DNA from: Campylobacteraceae bacterium
GTDB lineage: Bacteria > Campylobacterota > Campylobacteria > Campylobacterales > Sulfurovaceae
Direction of reading: 5' to 3'
Length of the DNA: 17,594 bases
NCBI GenBank assembly: GCA_027023325.1
Contig: JALVVQ010000039.1
Coordinates: 1 to 17,594 of the forward strand
Below, piece by piece: positions 6,893 through 14,163 of this stretch (its first letter is position 1; every line of letters begins with the position of its first letter). The notes beneath the pieces are model-generated. The model had not been told where the DNA came from. It made no database searches and saw only the letters and a program-made list of their open reading frames with translations. The position numbers and the translations under genes were made by a program.

Positions 6893-7857
6893 AATAAGAC
6901 TCCGTTTTTGAGATAGTAGACTGCTACATAGGCAGTGCATAGTAACACAAAAGCGCTAAGCAGCAGCAGTGCCCAGCGTCGCTCCCTGTATCGTTCTTCT
7001 TGGAGTATGAGCCCCATGATCGCCCATACAAGCGCCATAAAGGCACCGATAAAGAGTGACCCCCAGATCGCATATCCTACAAAATAGTACTCCCGCTGCA
7101 TCATACAAAAGGGGCACTTGTGGGTAGGCAGCTCATACACATAGGTGCCGAAGAAATAGACCACAGCATAGTATGACACCACCATGAAGAGTGTGGCAGA
7201 GAGCAGCGTGATGAGCTTTTGGTGCAATAGCAGGGAAGCTGTCGTCACCACATAGAGCAGGTAGTAGAGTGCCAAAAGCTTGGGAATATCCAGCCCGAAA
7301 GGCAGAGGATTGGCGCCTTCTAGCTGTCCAAACAGTGCCGAACAGCAGCTCACGGGAGCTCTGAGGTCGATATGGCTGAAGTATGCCAGATCCAGCCAGC
7401 TCTCCAGCAAGACAAGTGCGAAGATCCCTACAAACAGCCATGACTTTTGCCGAAAGACCGGATACTGCTTTGCCTCCAGATCATAGCGGTTGAGTGCCAT
7501 CCAGAGCAGTAGGAAAAACAGCAACAACAGCTTCACAAAGAGCAGGTTCATTCCGTAGTCATTGGCAGAAATCACGCCTGCGGCACACATGGCACCGGGT
7601 ATCAGTACCGCCAAACCATCGATCGTAAAGACAAAGTAGACAACCAAGAAGAATTTGACGATAAAGACAAACTGCAGAATGGTCATCACCAGATACGCCC
7701 GTCGCTCCAGTGCAAACTGACGCTCGGAAAAACTCCCAAAATCCCAATGACGAAGCATCCCCACCGTGACCAAAAATGCCACTGCCAGCAAGAGGAGTAA
7801 TATCCCCTCGCTCAGCAGATAGACAAGGACTTGGTTATTGAGAAAGATATTAGTCAT
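6889..7857 (-). CDS. polytopic membrane protein with DsbB-like C-P-F-C-x-x-Q-R motif
   Basis: An unrecognised inner-membrane protein of 322 residues with about eight or nine hydrophobic helices. Its conserved-looking cysteines are C91 (G-A-M-C-A-A-G), the adjacent pair C171-C172 (V-S-C-C-S) in a loop after a helix, and C248-P-F-C251-M-M-Q-R just before a helix. The last resembles the C-P-L-C-x-x-Q-R of the disulfide oxidoreductase DsbB, although length and helix number differ from DsbB. It could move electrons between quinone and periplasmic thiols or be a metal-conducting permease partner of the ABC transporter. The start overlaps the ATPase stop by 8 bp, and its stop overlaps the next GTG start by 4 bp. 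The gene is certain; the function is open. Confidence 0.7.
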   Translation of the reverse strand: MTNIFLNNQVLVYLLSEGILLLLLAVAFLVTVGMLRHWDFGSFSERQFALERRAYLVMTILQFVFIVKFFLVVYFVFTIDGLAVLIPGAMCAAGVISANDYGMNLLFVKLLLLFFLLLWMALNRYDLEAKQYPVFRQKSWLFVGIFALVLLESWLDLAYFSHIDLRAPVSCCSALFGQLEGANPLPFGLDIPKLLALYYLLYVVTTASLLLHQKLITLLSATLFMVVSYYAVVYFFGTYVYELPTHKCPFCMMQREYYFVGYAIWGSLFIGAFMALVWAIMGLILQEERYRERRWALLLLSAFVLLCTAYVAVYYLKNGVLL

Positions 7858-8524
7858 GGCTTACCAAGCAACCGTCTTCCATCGGCACGATTCTGTGTGC
7901 AAAGTCTAAGCCCTCAAACAGAGGGTCATGGGTAGCGATCACGATCGTTTTGCCCAGTGCATGGAGCTGTGCCATGATCTCGATAAACTTCAGAGAGTTG
8001 GCACGGTCTAGATTGGCAGTGGGTTCATCGCAGAGGATCACTGCCGGATCAGCCACCAGTGCTCTGGCGATCGCCACACGCTGTTTCTCTCCCCCAGAGA
8101 GTCTGGCCGTAGACTGCGCTGCCTTGTGGGAGATATTGGCAAGCGCCAAGGCTTTGGCAGTCATTTTCTGCACCTCGTCCAGTGTCAGTCCCATCGGAAT
8201 CAGAGGAATCATCACATTCTCAGCAGCGCTCAGATGCTCCATGAGATTGAAGTGCTGAAAGATCATCCCGATCTTTTTGGCTCTGAAGGCTGAGATATGC
8301 ATATCAGGAAGCTTGGCAATCGCCTCTCCATCCACGATCACCTTGCCACTGCTTGGCCTGTCCAGCCCTGCCATAATGCTCAGTAGCGTGGTCTTGCCAG
8401 AGCCACTGACCCCTTGGAGTACCACGCACTCTCCCGCCTCTACAGAGAGGGTGATGTCTTTGAGTACATGGAATTGCGTGTCACCTGTCTGAAAGGTACG
8501 GTTCAAGGATTCAATCTTTATCAC
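7850..8524 (-). CDS. ABC transporter ATP-binding protein (MacB/LolD type)
   Basis: A 224-residue nucleotide-binding subunit. It has the Walker A G-V-S-G-S-G-K-T-T (38-46), a Q-loop Q90, the signature L-S-G-G-E (142-146), Walker B A-V-I-L-C-D-E (161-167) and the H-loop H199. The family is that of LolD/MacB/FtsE-like ATPases, which work with four-helix FtsX-fold permeases by mechanotransmission rather than by forming a channel. The permease is the gene immediately upstream, sharing a 4-bp overlap (ATGA). In this NosL-rich operon the pair is analogous to the ABC parts of nos clusters, but the permease fold differs from NosY. Confidence 0.93.
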   Translation of the reverse strand: MIKIESLNRTFQTGDTQFHVLKDITLSVEAGECVVLQGVSGSGKTTLLSIMAGLDRPSSGKVIVDGEAIAKLPDMHISAFRAKKIGMIFQHFNLMEHLSAAENVMIPLIPMGLTLDEVQKMTAKALALANISHKAAQSTARLSGGEKQRVAIARALVADPAVILCDEPTANLDRANSLKFIEIMAQLHALGKTIVIATHDPLFEGLDFAHRIVPMEDGCLVSHD

Positions 8525-9705
8525 AGCATCGCCTCCTTGGGATCAGTCACTGCGATTCGCCAGACTGGAATCAGGACGGCTGCTACGAAAGGTACAGCAT
8601 AGATCAAAAAGATCGTACTCAACACACCAAAGTCCAGTACTGGTACCAGCTGCACTGTGTTGGAGAGGTTGGCGCCCCCTAGAAATATCTCACGCAACAA
8701 CGGAGCCCCCAGGATAAAGACAAATCCATAGGCCGCCACTACCCCAAGGACAAAAGAGATCGCAATCACGATCACCGTCTCGTAAAATTTGAGCTTGAGT
8801 ACATCTGAGATACTCCAGCCCAATGCACGCAAGAGCCCTATCTGCCGTCGCTCGCTGGAGTAGACCATCGAGAAGCGCTGATAGAGAATCAGTACAAAAG
8901 TAGTCAACGCGATCAAAAAGAGCATCAGGAAAAATCCTCCCTTGTAGTTGTAGAGATTTTCATAGGATTTGCGGACATCCTGCTTCGTCGTCAGTCTCAG
9001 GTCATAATAGAAAGCGGCGATCTTGTCTGCTACGCTGTCCCATTCGTCCTCATTGGGCACATTGAGTGCGATATCCGTCACCTCATCCTCTCCATAGCCC
9101 AGTATCTCACGGGCAAGCTCTTGTGGCATCAGGATCATGTCATTGGAAGAGAGATTGGCAGTGGCGGGGATGGTTTGGTAGATAGCTACCTTTTTGTACG
9201 CTCCCTTGGGGGTCAGGAAGCTGTAATGCTTGGGATAGAAGTGGCTACGCAGATAACGCGCAACCCCTTCTCCTACTAGCATCTTATCCCCCTCCAGAAA
9301 TGCTTTGAGATCCACATCCGCTATCAGCGCCTCCAGCGCCTTATGGCTCTGTTCATCCATAAAGTCCACACCCACAATGAGGGCTGACTCTTGTTTGTCC
9401 TTGAAAAAGTAGCGCCCGTAGACTCTGGCAGTGACCTTCTCTACGCCGTAGATATCCAGTAGCTTATCCATCCATGCTGTCGGTACATTGACCCGCTCTC
9501 CGCCCTGCACCCGCTGCACGACAAAGTCCGGTTGCGCCTCCAGTGTATGCGCCAAGGAGTAGCGAATCGAAGAGGAGACAAAGAGTACGGAGGAGAGCAG
9601 GAAGAGAATCACAAAAGAGATCGCGATCACGCCTGAATGTTTCTTGCGTGCCTTAAAAAACTCCAGCGTCAAAAAGTGAAAGAAGGGACTACTCTTCATA
9701 CACAA
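8521..9705 (-). CDS. ABC transporter permease (FtsX/MacB fold)
   Basis: A permease of 394 residues (392 if an ATG at 9699 is used). Helix 1 is at about 25-47, a long periplasmic domain spans about 48-260 (MacB_PCD-like), and then come three helices near 262-285, 310-337 and 360-382, the usual FtsX topology. The TTG at 9705 lies 6 bases after AGGA, whereas the nearby ATG lies 12 bases after it, so the start is uncertain. Either start overlaps the end of the upstream small gene. The four-helix fold indicates extraction of a membrane or periplasmic client or force transmission across the membrane. Neighbouring NosL proteins suggest the client is a metalloprotein or metallochaperone. Confidence 0.9.
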   Translation of the reverse strand: MCMKSSPFFHFLTLEFFKARKKHSGVIAISFVILFLLSSVLFVSSSIRYSLAHTLEAQPDFVVQRVQGGERVNVPTAWMDKLLDIYGVEKVTARVYGRYFFKDKQESALIVGVDFMDEQSHKALEALIADVDLKAFLEGDKMLVGEGVARYLRSHFYPKHYSFLTPKGAYKKVAIYQTIPATANLSSNDMILMPQELAREILGYGEDEVTDIALNVPNEDEWDSVADKIAAFYYDLRLTTKQDVRKSYENLYNYKGGFFLMLFLIALTTFVLILYQRFSMVYSSERRQIGLLRALGWSISDVLKLKFYETVIVIAISFVLGVVAAYGFVFILGAPLLREIFLGGANLSNTVQLVPVLDFGVLSTIFLIYAVPFVAAVLIPVWRIAVTDPKEAML

Positions 9706-9931
9706 AATCCATCCTGTCTATGGCCTGCATCTCTGGATACGCACTATTGCCATAGGCATCCGCAGACTCGTAGTAGGCCCTGCCCAGTGATGCTTCTGAG
9801 CGGTGCGTCAATGAGGCGAGCGCATCAAGCGATTTGTCTACCTTGTCTGCATCAAAGCGCAGATAATGCACACCTGCCCCCACTACAAAGAGCAGGAGCA
9901 GTGCCGTCATCATCCAAAATCGTCCTATCAT
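9689..9931 (-). CDS. small single-helix membrane protein
   Basis: An 80-residue protein with one N-terminal transmembrane helix (about 5-24) and a periplasmic segment rich in acidic residues and alanine. No family is recognised. It begins 3 bp after the NosL-like gene upstream and overlaps the permease start, so its place in the operon is tight and it is very probably translated. It may be an accessory subunit of the ABC transporter or an anchor for the NosL-like protein. Confidence 0.7.
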   Translation of the reverse strand: MIGRFWMMTALLLLFVVGAGVHYLRFDADKVDKSLDALASLTHRSEASLGRAYYESADAYGNSAYPEMQAIDRMDFVYEE

Positions 9932-9934
9932 CCT

Positions 9935-10624
9935 CTAGCCTTCAAAATCAATACCATCCAATGCCATCACCATCTTGGGGGTAATCTCCTCAAAATGCAC
10001 GATACGCTCACCCCCATGATCTGCCATGAAGTTCTTCGCTGCTTTCTCAGTCAAAAAAGGAATCAGCTCTCGCCCCATAGGCCCATAGAGTTCCGAGTCA
10101 TAGACATACCATGCTTTCTGCGCGGGAATCGCATCAAGCGTATAAAAATCAGTCACTTCAATCTTCGCAATATGCGCACGGTCATAGGGAAAATCCACAT
10201 CAAAGATATAGTACTTCATCATATCCTTGACACCGTCAAAGTAGTGCTTTTTGCCCTCTACCTCGATCATCGCTGCCCACTTGGGATACTTGGTGACAAA
10301 CATCCCACAGACCGGACACTTGGCGCCATGGGGTACATGTATGTGAGAGGCACTGCGTTTGATGCTGCCATTACTGAGATAGTAGGCGACTGCTTCAAGT
10401 TTGGATTTGGAGAGTTTTTTACAGGCATAAGAGGCCGTGATCTTCTCTTTGAGTACCTCGATCGTACCCTGAGGCTTGGGGAGCTTGGCTTTGTTACACA
10501 TCAGCGAGACAATCTTCTCCCCCTTTTGAGAGAGCTTTGCTATCTTTGCCAGACTCGGTGTCTGCTCCTGAGACCATCCAAAAACAACAAAAATCATCAT
10601 AAAAATAGCTATTTTTTTCGTCAT
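9935..10624 (-). CDS. NosL-like protein with N-terminal two-cysteine domain
   Basis: An exported protein of 229 residues (signal peptide about 1-18). The C-terminal NosL-like domain (about 98-215) contains K-C103-P-V-C106-G-M108-F and K-K-H-Y-F-D-G, the Cu(I)-binding pattern of nitrous-oxide-reductase accessory chaperones. Before it lies a small helical domain (about 30-84) with C43 and C68 that aligns without gaps at its two ends to the C-terminal domain of the NosL-like protein at 16941-17588. It looks like a cytochrome c fold that lost its CxxCH. The start ATG has GGAG at 5-base spacing. It is the first gene of the seven-gene operon and sits directly behind the tandem-repeat promoter. The NosL family is clear; whether it serves NosZ or another copper enzyme cannot be told, as no nosZ is in the window. 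Confidence 0.88.
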   Translation of the reverse strand: MTKKIAIFMMIFVVFGWSQEQTPSLAKIAKLSQKGEKIVSLMCNKAKLPKPQGTIEVLKEKITASYACKKLSKSKLEAVAYYLSNGSIKRSASHIHVPHGAKCPVCGMFVTKYPKWAAMIEVEGKKHYFDGVKDMMKYYIFDVDFPYDRAHIAKIEVTDFYTLDAIPAQKAWYVYDSELYGPMGRELIPFLTEKAAKNFMADHGGERIVHFEEITPKMVMALDGIDFEG

Positions 10625-10650
10625 TACTGCTCCAATTATTCAAAAGAAGT

Positions 10651-10685
10651 ACTATAGCCAAGAAGTGTTAAATTAGTGTTAAATT
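10651..10685 (-). promoter_or_regulatory. promoter of NosL/ABC operon with perfect 11-bp tandem operator
   Basis: Two perfect tandem copies of an 11-mer (AGTGTTAAATT on the plus strand, 10664-10674 and 10675-10685) give TTTAACA twice on the minus strand at 11-bp period. Exactly 9 bp after the proximal TTAACA is TATAGT (10656-10651). The start codon is 27 bp further on. The architecture is identical to the promoters at 2287 and 4608. Confidence 0.65.
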
Positions 10686-10689
10686 TTAA

Positions 10690-10709
10690 GGACACCTCTA
10701 AGAATAGCC
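10690..10709 (+). repeat. solo end resembling the mobile-element terminal repeat
   Basis: GGACACCTCTAAGAATAGCC matches the solo end at 2402-2381 at about 17 of 19 positions and also resembles the ends of the 12067-12187 element. It lies 4 bases beyond the AAA/DUF4143 stop codon, at the boundary between this AT-rich gene and the NosL operon promoter. Confidence 0.35.
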
Positions 10710-10712
10710 TGA

Positions 10713-11978
10713 TTACAACAAAAAAGCAGGAACAAACAAAACCCCCAGCTTCACATCCAAAATATCTCTATTTACCACATACTTATCTATCTGTAAAAAC
10801 GCATCACTATAGCGTTTTTCAAACTCCACAATTGCTTTTGGTATCTTGTGATTAGAGCCTGATTTGACTTCATACAAGGAGGCTATAGACTCTTTAATTT
10901 TTACAAAATCTATCTCTGTTTTTGATTGGGTTCTATACATATAGAGTGACGAAAGTATATTTTGGCTATCAAGCTGATTGAAGACATAGTTCTCATACAA
11001 CTCCCCCACATCGGTACGATAAGAGAGCGTATTGAAATTTTTTATCTGTAAATTCCTCACCCCAATATCTTTAAAAAACATCTTTCCATTTTTACTTATC
11101 TCTTTGTTTTTATTTTTATAAAACGGTCTCAACTCATCCACAATAAAAGTATCTTGAAGCAGATTAATATATTTTTTAACTGTTGGCAGTGAAAGCCCAA
11201 TGGCAGTTGAGATACTAGAAAGATTTATCATATTTCCTATGTTGATAGAGAGGTATTGAATAAGCCTGTTACAGGCATCAATATTTTCGATATTGGCCAA
11301 ATCTTTAATATCTTTCTGAATATAGGATGAAGCAATGGAGTCCAACTTTACTATTTTGTCCTCTCTACTCTCCAAGAGTACTACTTCAGGATAACCTCCA
11401 TAGACAAGATACTCCTCAAAAAGCTCCAGAAACCTTGTGGTTTGGCTCTTTACAATAGGAACCATGGAGAGTTTGTCCTTTTCCTCTTTGAACATTTTTC
11501 GCAATCGTAGAAGCTTCTCCTCTTTTTTAAAAAGCAAAAACTCATCAAAATCCAAAGGCTCAATTTTATAGACTCTTTTTCGACCTGCCAAAGAGTCTGA
11601 AAATTTTGCTTTTATCTGCAAAGAGGAGCTCCCAGTAGCAATAATTTTCAGCATCTTAAAATGATCATAGATAAGCTTTAGCATATTGGAGGGGTCATCA
11701 AGCAGTTGAATCTCATCAAAGATAATTAGATTTTTCTGCCCTACATCTATCGCCTCTAGTTTGAAAATCTGTTCTAATTTTTTGACAGAGACACTATCAA
11801 AAAGCCCTCTATACTCCTTGTCTTCAAAATCAAAAAAATAGACATTGTCAAAATGAGACTCTTGTGCTATGAGTTTAGAGAGGGTTGTTTTGCCTACTTG
11901 TCGTGTGCCCAAAAGAAAGAGTATCTCTGCTGAATCAATCTCTTTTAAAATTTTACTTAGGATTTTTCTAACTATCAT
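10713..11978 (-). CDS. AAA+ ATPase with DUF4143 C-terminal domain
   Basis: A 421-residue cytoplasmic protein of the widespread AAA_14/DUF4143 family. It has Walker A G24-T-R-Q-V-G-K-T-T32, Walker B L-I-I-F-D-E-I-Q (84-91), and a sensor A-T-G-S-S-S (114-119) followed by the family's L-A-G-R-K-R...E-P-L-D-F-D-E-F. The middle has a winged-helix segment (about 240-275). The C-terminus carries a PD-(D/E)xK-like core: E327, D357 in T-E-I-D-F-V, and E370-V-K372. The catalytic residues appear intact. The biological role of this family is not established; it is often an accessory gene. It is clearly more AT-rich than both flanking operons, has its own promoter, and is bounded by mobile-element-like ends, which suggests acquisition. 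It is complete. Confidence 0.9.
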   Translation of the reverse strand: MIVRKILSKILKEIDSAEILFLLGTRQVGKTTLSKLIAQESHFDNVYFFDFEDKEYRGLFDSVSVKKLEQIFKLEAIDVGQKNLIIFDEIQLLDDPSNMLKLIYDHFKMLKIIATGSSSLQIKAKFSDSLAGRKRVYKIEPLDFDEFLLFKKEEKLLRLRKMFKEEKDKLSMVPIVKSQTTRFLELFEEYLVYGGYPEVVLLESREDKIVKLDSIASSYIQKDIKDLANIENIDACNRLIQYLSINIGNMINLSSISTAIGLSLPTVKKYINLLQDTFIVDELRPFYKNKNKEISKNGKMFFKDIGVRNLQIKNFNTLSYRTDVGELYENYVFNQLDSQNILSSLYMYRTQSKTEIDFVKIKESIASLYEVKSGSNHKIPKAIVEFEKRYSDAFLQIDKYVVNRDILDVKLGVLFVPAFLL

Positions 11979-12004
11979 TTCTATTTTCCTATGGAATTTT
12001 TAAA

Positions 12005-12013
12005 ATTATACCA
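12005..12013 (-). promoter_or_regulatory. extended -10 promoter of the AAA/DUF4143 gene
   Basis: On the minus strand TGG-TATAAT is a perfect -10 with an extended TGn motif, 26 bp before the ATG at 11978. A weak AGGAAAA ribosome site lies between. No -35 is recognisable in this very AT-rich segment. Confidence 0.5.
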
Positions 12014-12066
12014 TATTTTGGAATTTTTTCTATTAGCATTAGCCCAAGTCTACTATTATTAAATAA

Positions 12067-12187
12067 GGGAATCTCTAAAAATGTTTTTTGTCCGATGCGA
12101 CAAAGGAGCACTCAACCCATGTAATGGGCGCTTGCGTTTGTGACTGCCAGAGTATCGGACAAAAAACATCAATTTTTAGAGGTTCCC
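12067..12187. mobile_element. MITE-like 121-bp inverted-repeat element with ATAA duplication
   Basis: The outer arms are GGGAATCTCTAAAAA (from 12067) and, inverted from 12187, GGGAACCTCTAAAAA, one mismatch in 15. The repeat continues inward with TGTTTTTTGTCCGAT on both arms, with a 3-base offset in the right arm. The centre forms a further hairpin (CCCAT-GTA-ATGGG). Direct ATAA repeats flank it exactly (12063-12066 and 12188-12191). It has no coding capacity. Its right end supplies the last five codons and the stop of the ApbE gene. The features together are diagnostic of a non-autonomous transposable element; the parent transposase family is not in the window. Confidence 0.8.
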
Positions 12188-13008
12188 ATAAGTATAGTTC
12201 TGTGCTCCGTTTTGATAGTTGGGTCTATCATCAGTGCGGTTGAGTAGACACCACTCTCTACGCAACTTGGAGACAAAACTGTCACTGACCTCACTTTGCT
12301 ATCTACTGTCTCTTTGGTTAGTATGTGTGAAAACTCTTTATCTCCGATTTTATAGCTTCTCTCGTATGATGCAGAGGTGGTCATCGCTTCATTTTCGATC
12401 TCTATATACTTGGCAATACTGCTCTTATGATCCGGATCTTTGATGCCTATTCTAAACTTGCTACCGTTTGGCTTGCGTCCAAAGGCATAGATGTCGCCTC
12501 CATAATTGACAAGCCCTGCATATACTTTTTTCTTCTTGAGTATAGCACAGACCCTGTCTACTGCATACTCTTTGACAAGCCCTCCCATATCAAGTCTCGT
12601 ATAGGGATTATCAAAGTGAAGTTTGCCTTTTCGTATAGAGAGATGTTCACAGCCAGTATAGTGAAGCAATCTGCTCTTCTCCTGTATCATATCATTGTAT
12701 GCAAGAGAGTGTATGTACAAATCCTTGATGGTTCCTACTGTGATATCAAAGAGGCCTTTGGTTTTGTCATAGTAGCCTATAGATCTCCTGATCAGGTTTT
12801 CTGTCTCTTTATCGATTTCAGAGATTTCTCTTCTATTGATTCTACTCAGATAAGAGTCGGGATGATAATAGCTATACTTTTTCTCAAGCCTCTTGGTCTC
12901 CCGCAACGCCAAATGAGCCACGGTATCTGCCTCTGCCTTTGCCTCTGAAAATACCTGCAACTCGCATGGTGTCGTCATCGCTTCAAACCGGTATACAAAC
13001 TGCCTCAT
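12169..13008 (-). CDS. apbE: ApbE-family FAD:protein FMN transferase, C-terminus altered by insertion
   Basis: The enzyme family moves FMN from FAD onto Ser or Thr of target proteins. The 279 residues include A-M-T-T-P-C (10-15), F-D-I-T-V-G (87-92), the signature L-D-M-G-G-L-V-K-E-Y-A-V-D (139-151), N-Y-G-G-D-I (168-173) and S-H-I-L (227-230). The Asp of the usual D-A-L-A-T-A-L magnesium site is Gly here (S-G-V-Y-S-T-A-L, 252-259), which I believe is normal in a leaderless subfamily. There is no signal peptide: the in-frame TAG of the upstream barrel gene is only one codon before the ATG, so no longer start exists. The last six residues (MGTSKN) come from the MITE; removing it and one ATAA restores a native end at T-I-L-I followed by TAA. 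It is the last gene of its operon, next to a barrel with three FMN-site-like motifs. Confidence 0.85.
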   Translation of the reverse strand: MRQFVYRFEAMTTPCELQVFSEAKAEADTVAHLALRETKRLEKKYSYYHPDSYLSRINRREISEIDKETENLIRRSIGYYDKTKGLFDITVGTIKDLYIHSLAYNDMIQEKSRLLHYTGCEHLSIRKGKLHFDNPYTRLDMGGLVKEYAVDRVCAILKKKKVYAGLVNYGGDIYAFGRKPNGSKFRIGIKDPDHKSSIAKYIEIENEAMTTSASYERSYKIGDKEFSHILTKETVDSKVRSVTVLSPSCVESGVYSTALMIDPTIKTEHRTILMGTSKN

Positions 13009-13011
13009 GTG

Positions 13012-14163
13012 CTAAAATTTGTACTTGAAGCCCACATTGAAATAGCTGGCATCAAAATAGTCTGGCTGATTGTAGTAGCCCACCGATGCATTGATGCTGG
13101 ATTTTTCACTCAATGCATAATCCAGTGTAACAGTATAACTCAAAGCATCAAAGTCACTGACTCTTCTATCACTAGAGGCATACTCCTCTGTCGTAAAGTA
13201 GTCTCTTTTGGCAGAGAAAAACTCAGCAGCACTCTGCGTATAGGCCCTAAAGCCCATTCCCAAAGTCCAATCTTCTGTCATCTCATAGTTTAGCTTGATG
13301 CCCAGAGTATGTGAGGTAATATCCCAATCATCATGATAGTAGCGGTAGGATGCTATGGCAGAGAGTACATCACTGAGCGACTTGGTGTACTCTAGCGTGA
13401 TGCCAACAGCATTTCTCGTATCGGGCTTCTTCTCTTCCGTGATGCGTGGCGAGGTAGCATAGTCCCTTACGACCCGCATATAGGGGTTAGTCAAAAATCC
13501 CTCTTCATGGATAGCAAATACTGAGGCTTTGACCAAAGAGGTCTTATCTATGACCTGTGTATATCCCAGCTCGACATTGATAACATCTATATCCTTTTCC
13601 ACACTTTTGCTGCTGGCACCACTCACTCCATCACACACAGAAGTACCCATAAAACAGTAGATTTCCGCAGTGTTGTGCTGATAGGATGCACCCAGACTCA
13701 CTGCACTGTTTTTGCTGCTATCCAGATAATGTAAGTACTCCGCAGATAGCTCTTTGGAAGTATAGTCGTCTTCATCTGAATAGCTATATCCCACCGTCAA
13801 CTCATCTCTGGACTCAAATCTGGTAGTCAATGCTGCACCGACAGAGGTACGATCATCCTCATAGGCAATCGCACCATAGTGTATATCAGCACGGTATAGC
13901 GTCCCGTGAGGTATCGTAGCAGATGCACCACTGGCCGCATCATAATAGGTCGGACTAGCGCCACTGACAGCATCATGCACATACTTGATATTGAGTGTAT
14001 AGTCTGGGCCAAAATCCTTGCTAAGCTCGATGGAAGGCGCATCAATCGTCGTCCTGCCGCTATCCTCATCATAGCTCATATACTGGACAGATATATAGTC
14101 TTCTGCCTGTAGTGCAGAGACCATCAGTACCGAACATACAACAGCTGATAATTTTAATTGCAT
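13012..14163 (-). CDS. DUF3570 outer-membrane beta-barrel with three candidate flavinylation motifs
   Basis: A 383-residue outer-membrane protein. It has a signal peptide (cleavage near V-S-A-L-Q-A), many alternating hydrophobic/polar strands and a terminal F-K-Y-K-F, the signal for barrel assembly. I match it to the DUF3570 family by its neighbours and motifs. It carries D64-A-V-S-G-A-S70, D75-A-A-S-G-A-S81 and D178-G-V-S-G-A-S184, all similar to the D-x-x-[ST]-G-A-[ST] site modified by ApbE in NqrC/RnfG-type proteins. C170 and C177 precede the third site and could form a disulfide. The ATG at 14163 is chosen because GGAGGAGG lies 6 bases upstream; a GTG at 14169 is possible. That ribosome site lies inside the glycine codons of the DUF4266 gene. 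ApbE follows after TAG-CAC. Confidence 0.82.
   Translation of the reverse strand: MQLKLSAVVCSVLMVSALQAEDYISVQYMSYDEDSGRTTIDAPSIELSKDFGPDYTLNIKYVHDAVSGASPTYYDAASGASATIPHGTLYRADIHYGAIAYEDDRTSVGAALTTRFESRDELTVGYSYSDEDDYTSKELSAEYLHYLDSSKNSAVSLGASYQHNTAEIYCFMGTSVCDGVSGASSKSVEKDIDVINVELGYTQVIDKTSLVKASVFAIHEEGFLTNPYMRVVRDYATSPRITEEKKPDTRNAVGITLEYTKSLSDVLSAIASYRYYHDDWDITSHTLGIKLNYEMTEDWTLGMGFRAYTQSAAEFFSAKRDYFTTEEYASSDRRVSDFDALSYTVTLDYALSEKSSINASVGYYNQPDYFDASYFNVGFKYKF

Noticed and set aside
9866..10657. Long plus-strand open frame of 263 codons
   Set aside because: It lies antisense to the NosL-like gene, which has a signal peptide, CPVCGM motif and ribosome site; the translated plus frame has no recognisable domain.
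10690..12187. Composite transposon carrying the AAA/DUF4143 gene
   Set aside because: The flanks are TTAA and ATAA rather than a clean duplication, while the 121-bp element alone has a perfect ATAA duplication; kept only as a weak observation.
12427..12948. Plus-strand open frame opposite apbE
   Set aside because: ApbE motifs are unambiguous on the minus strand; the plus frame is a shadow.
13008..13012. Programmed fusion of the barrel and ApbE by stop-codon read-through as an annotated product
   Set aside because: The frames agree, but nothing in the context of the TAG shows a read-through signal; re-initiation is the simpler explanation.
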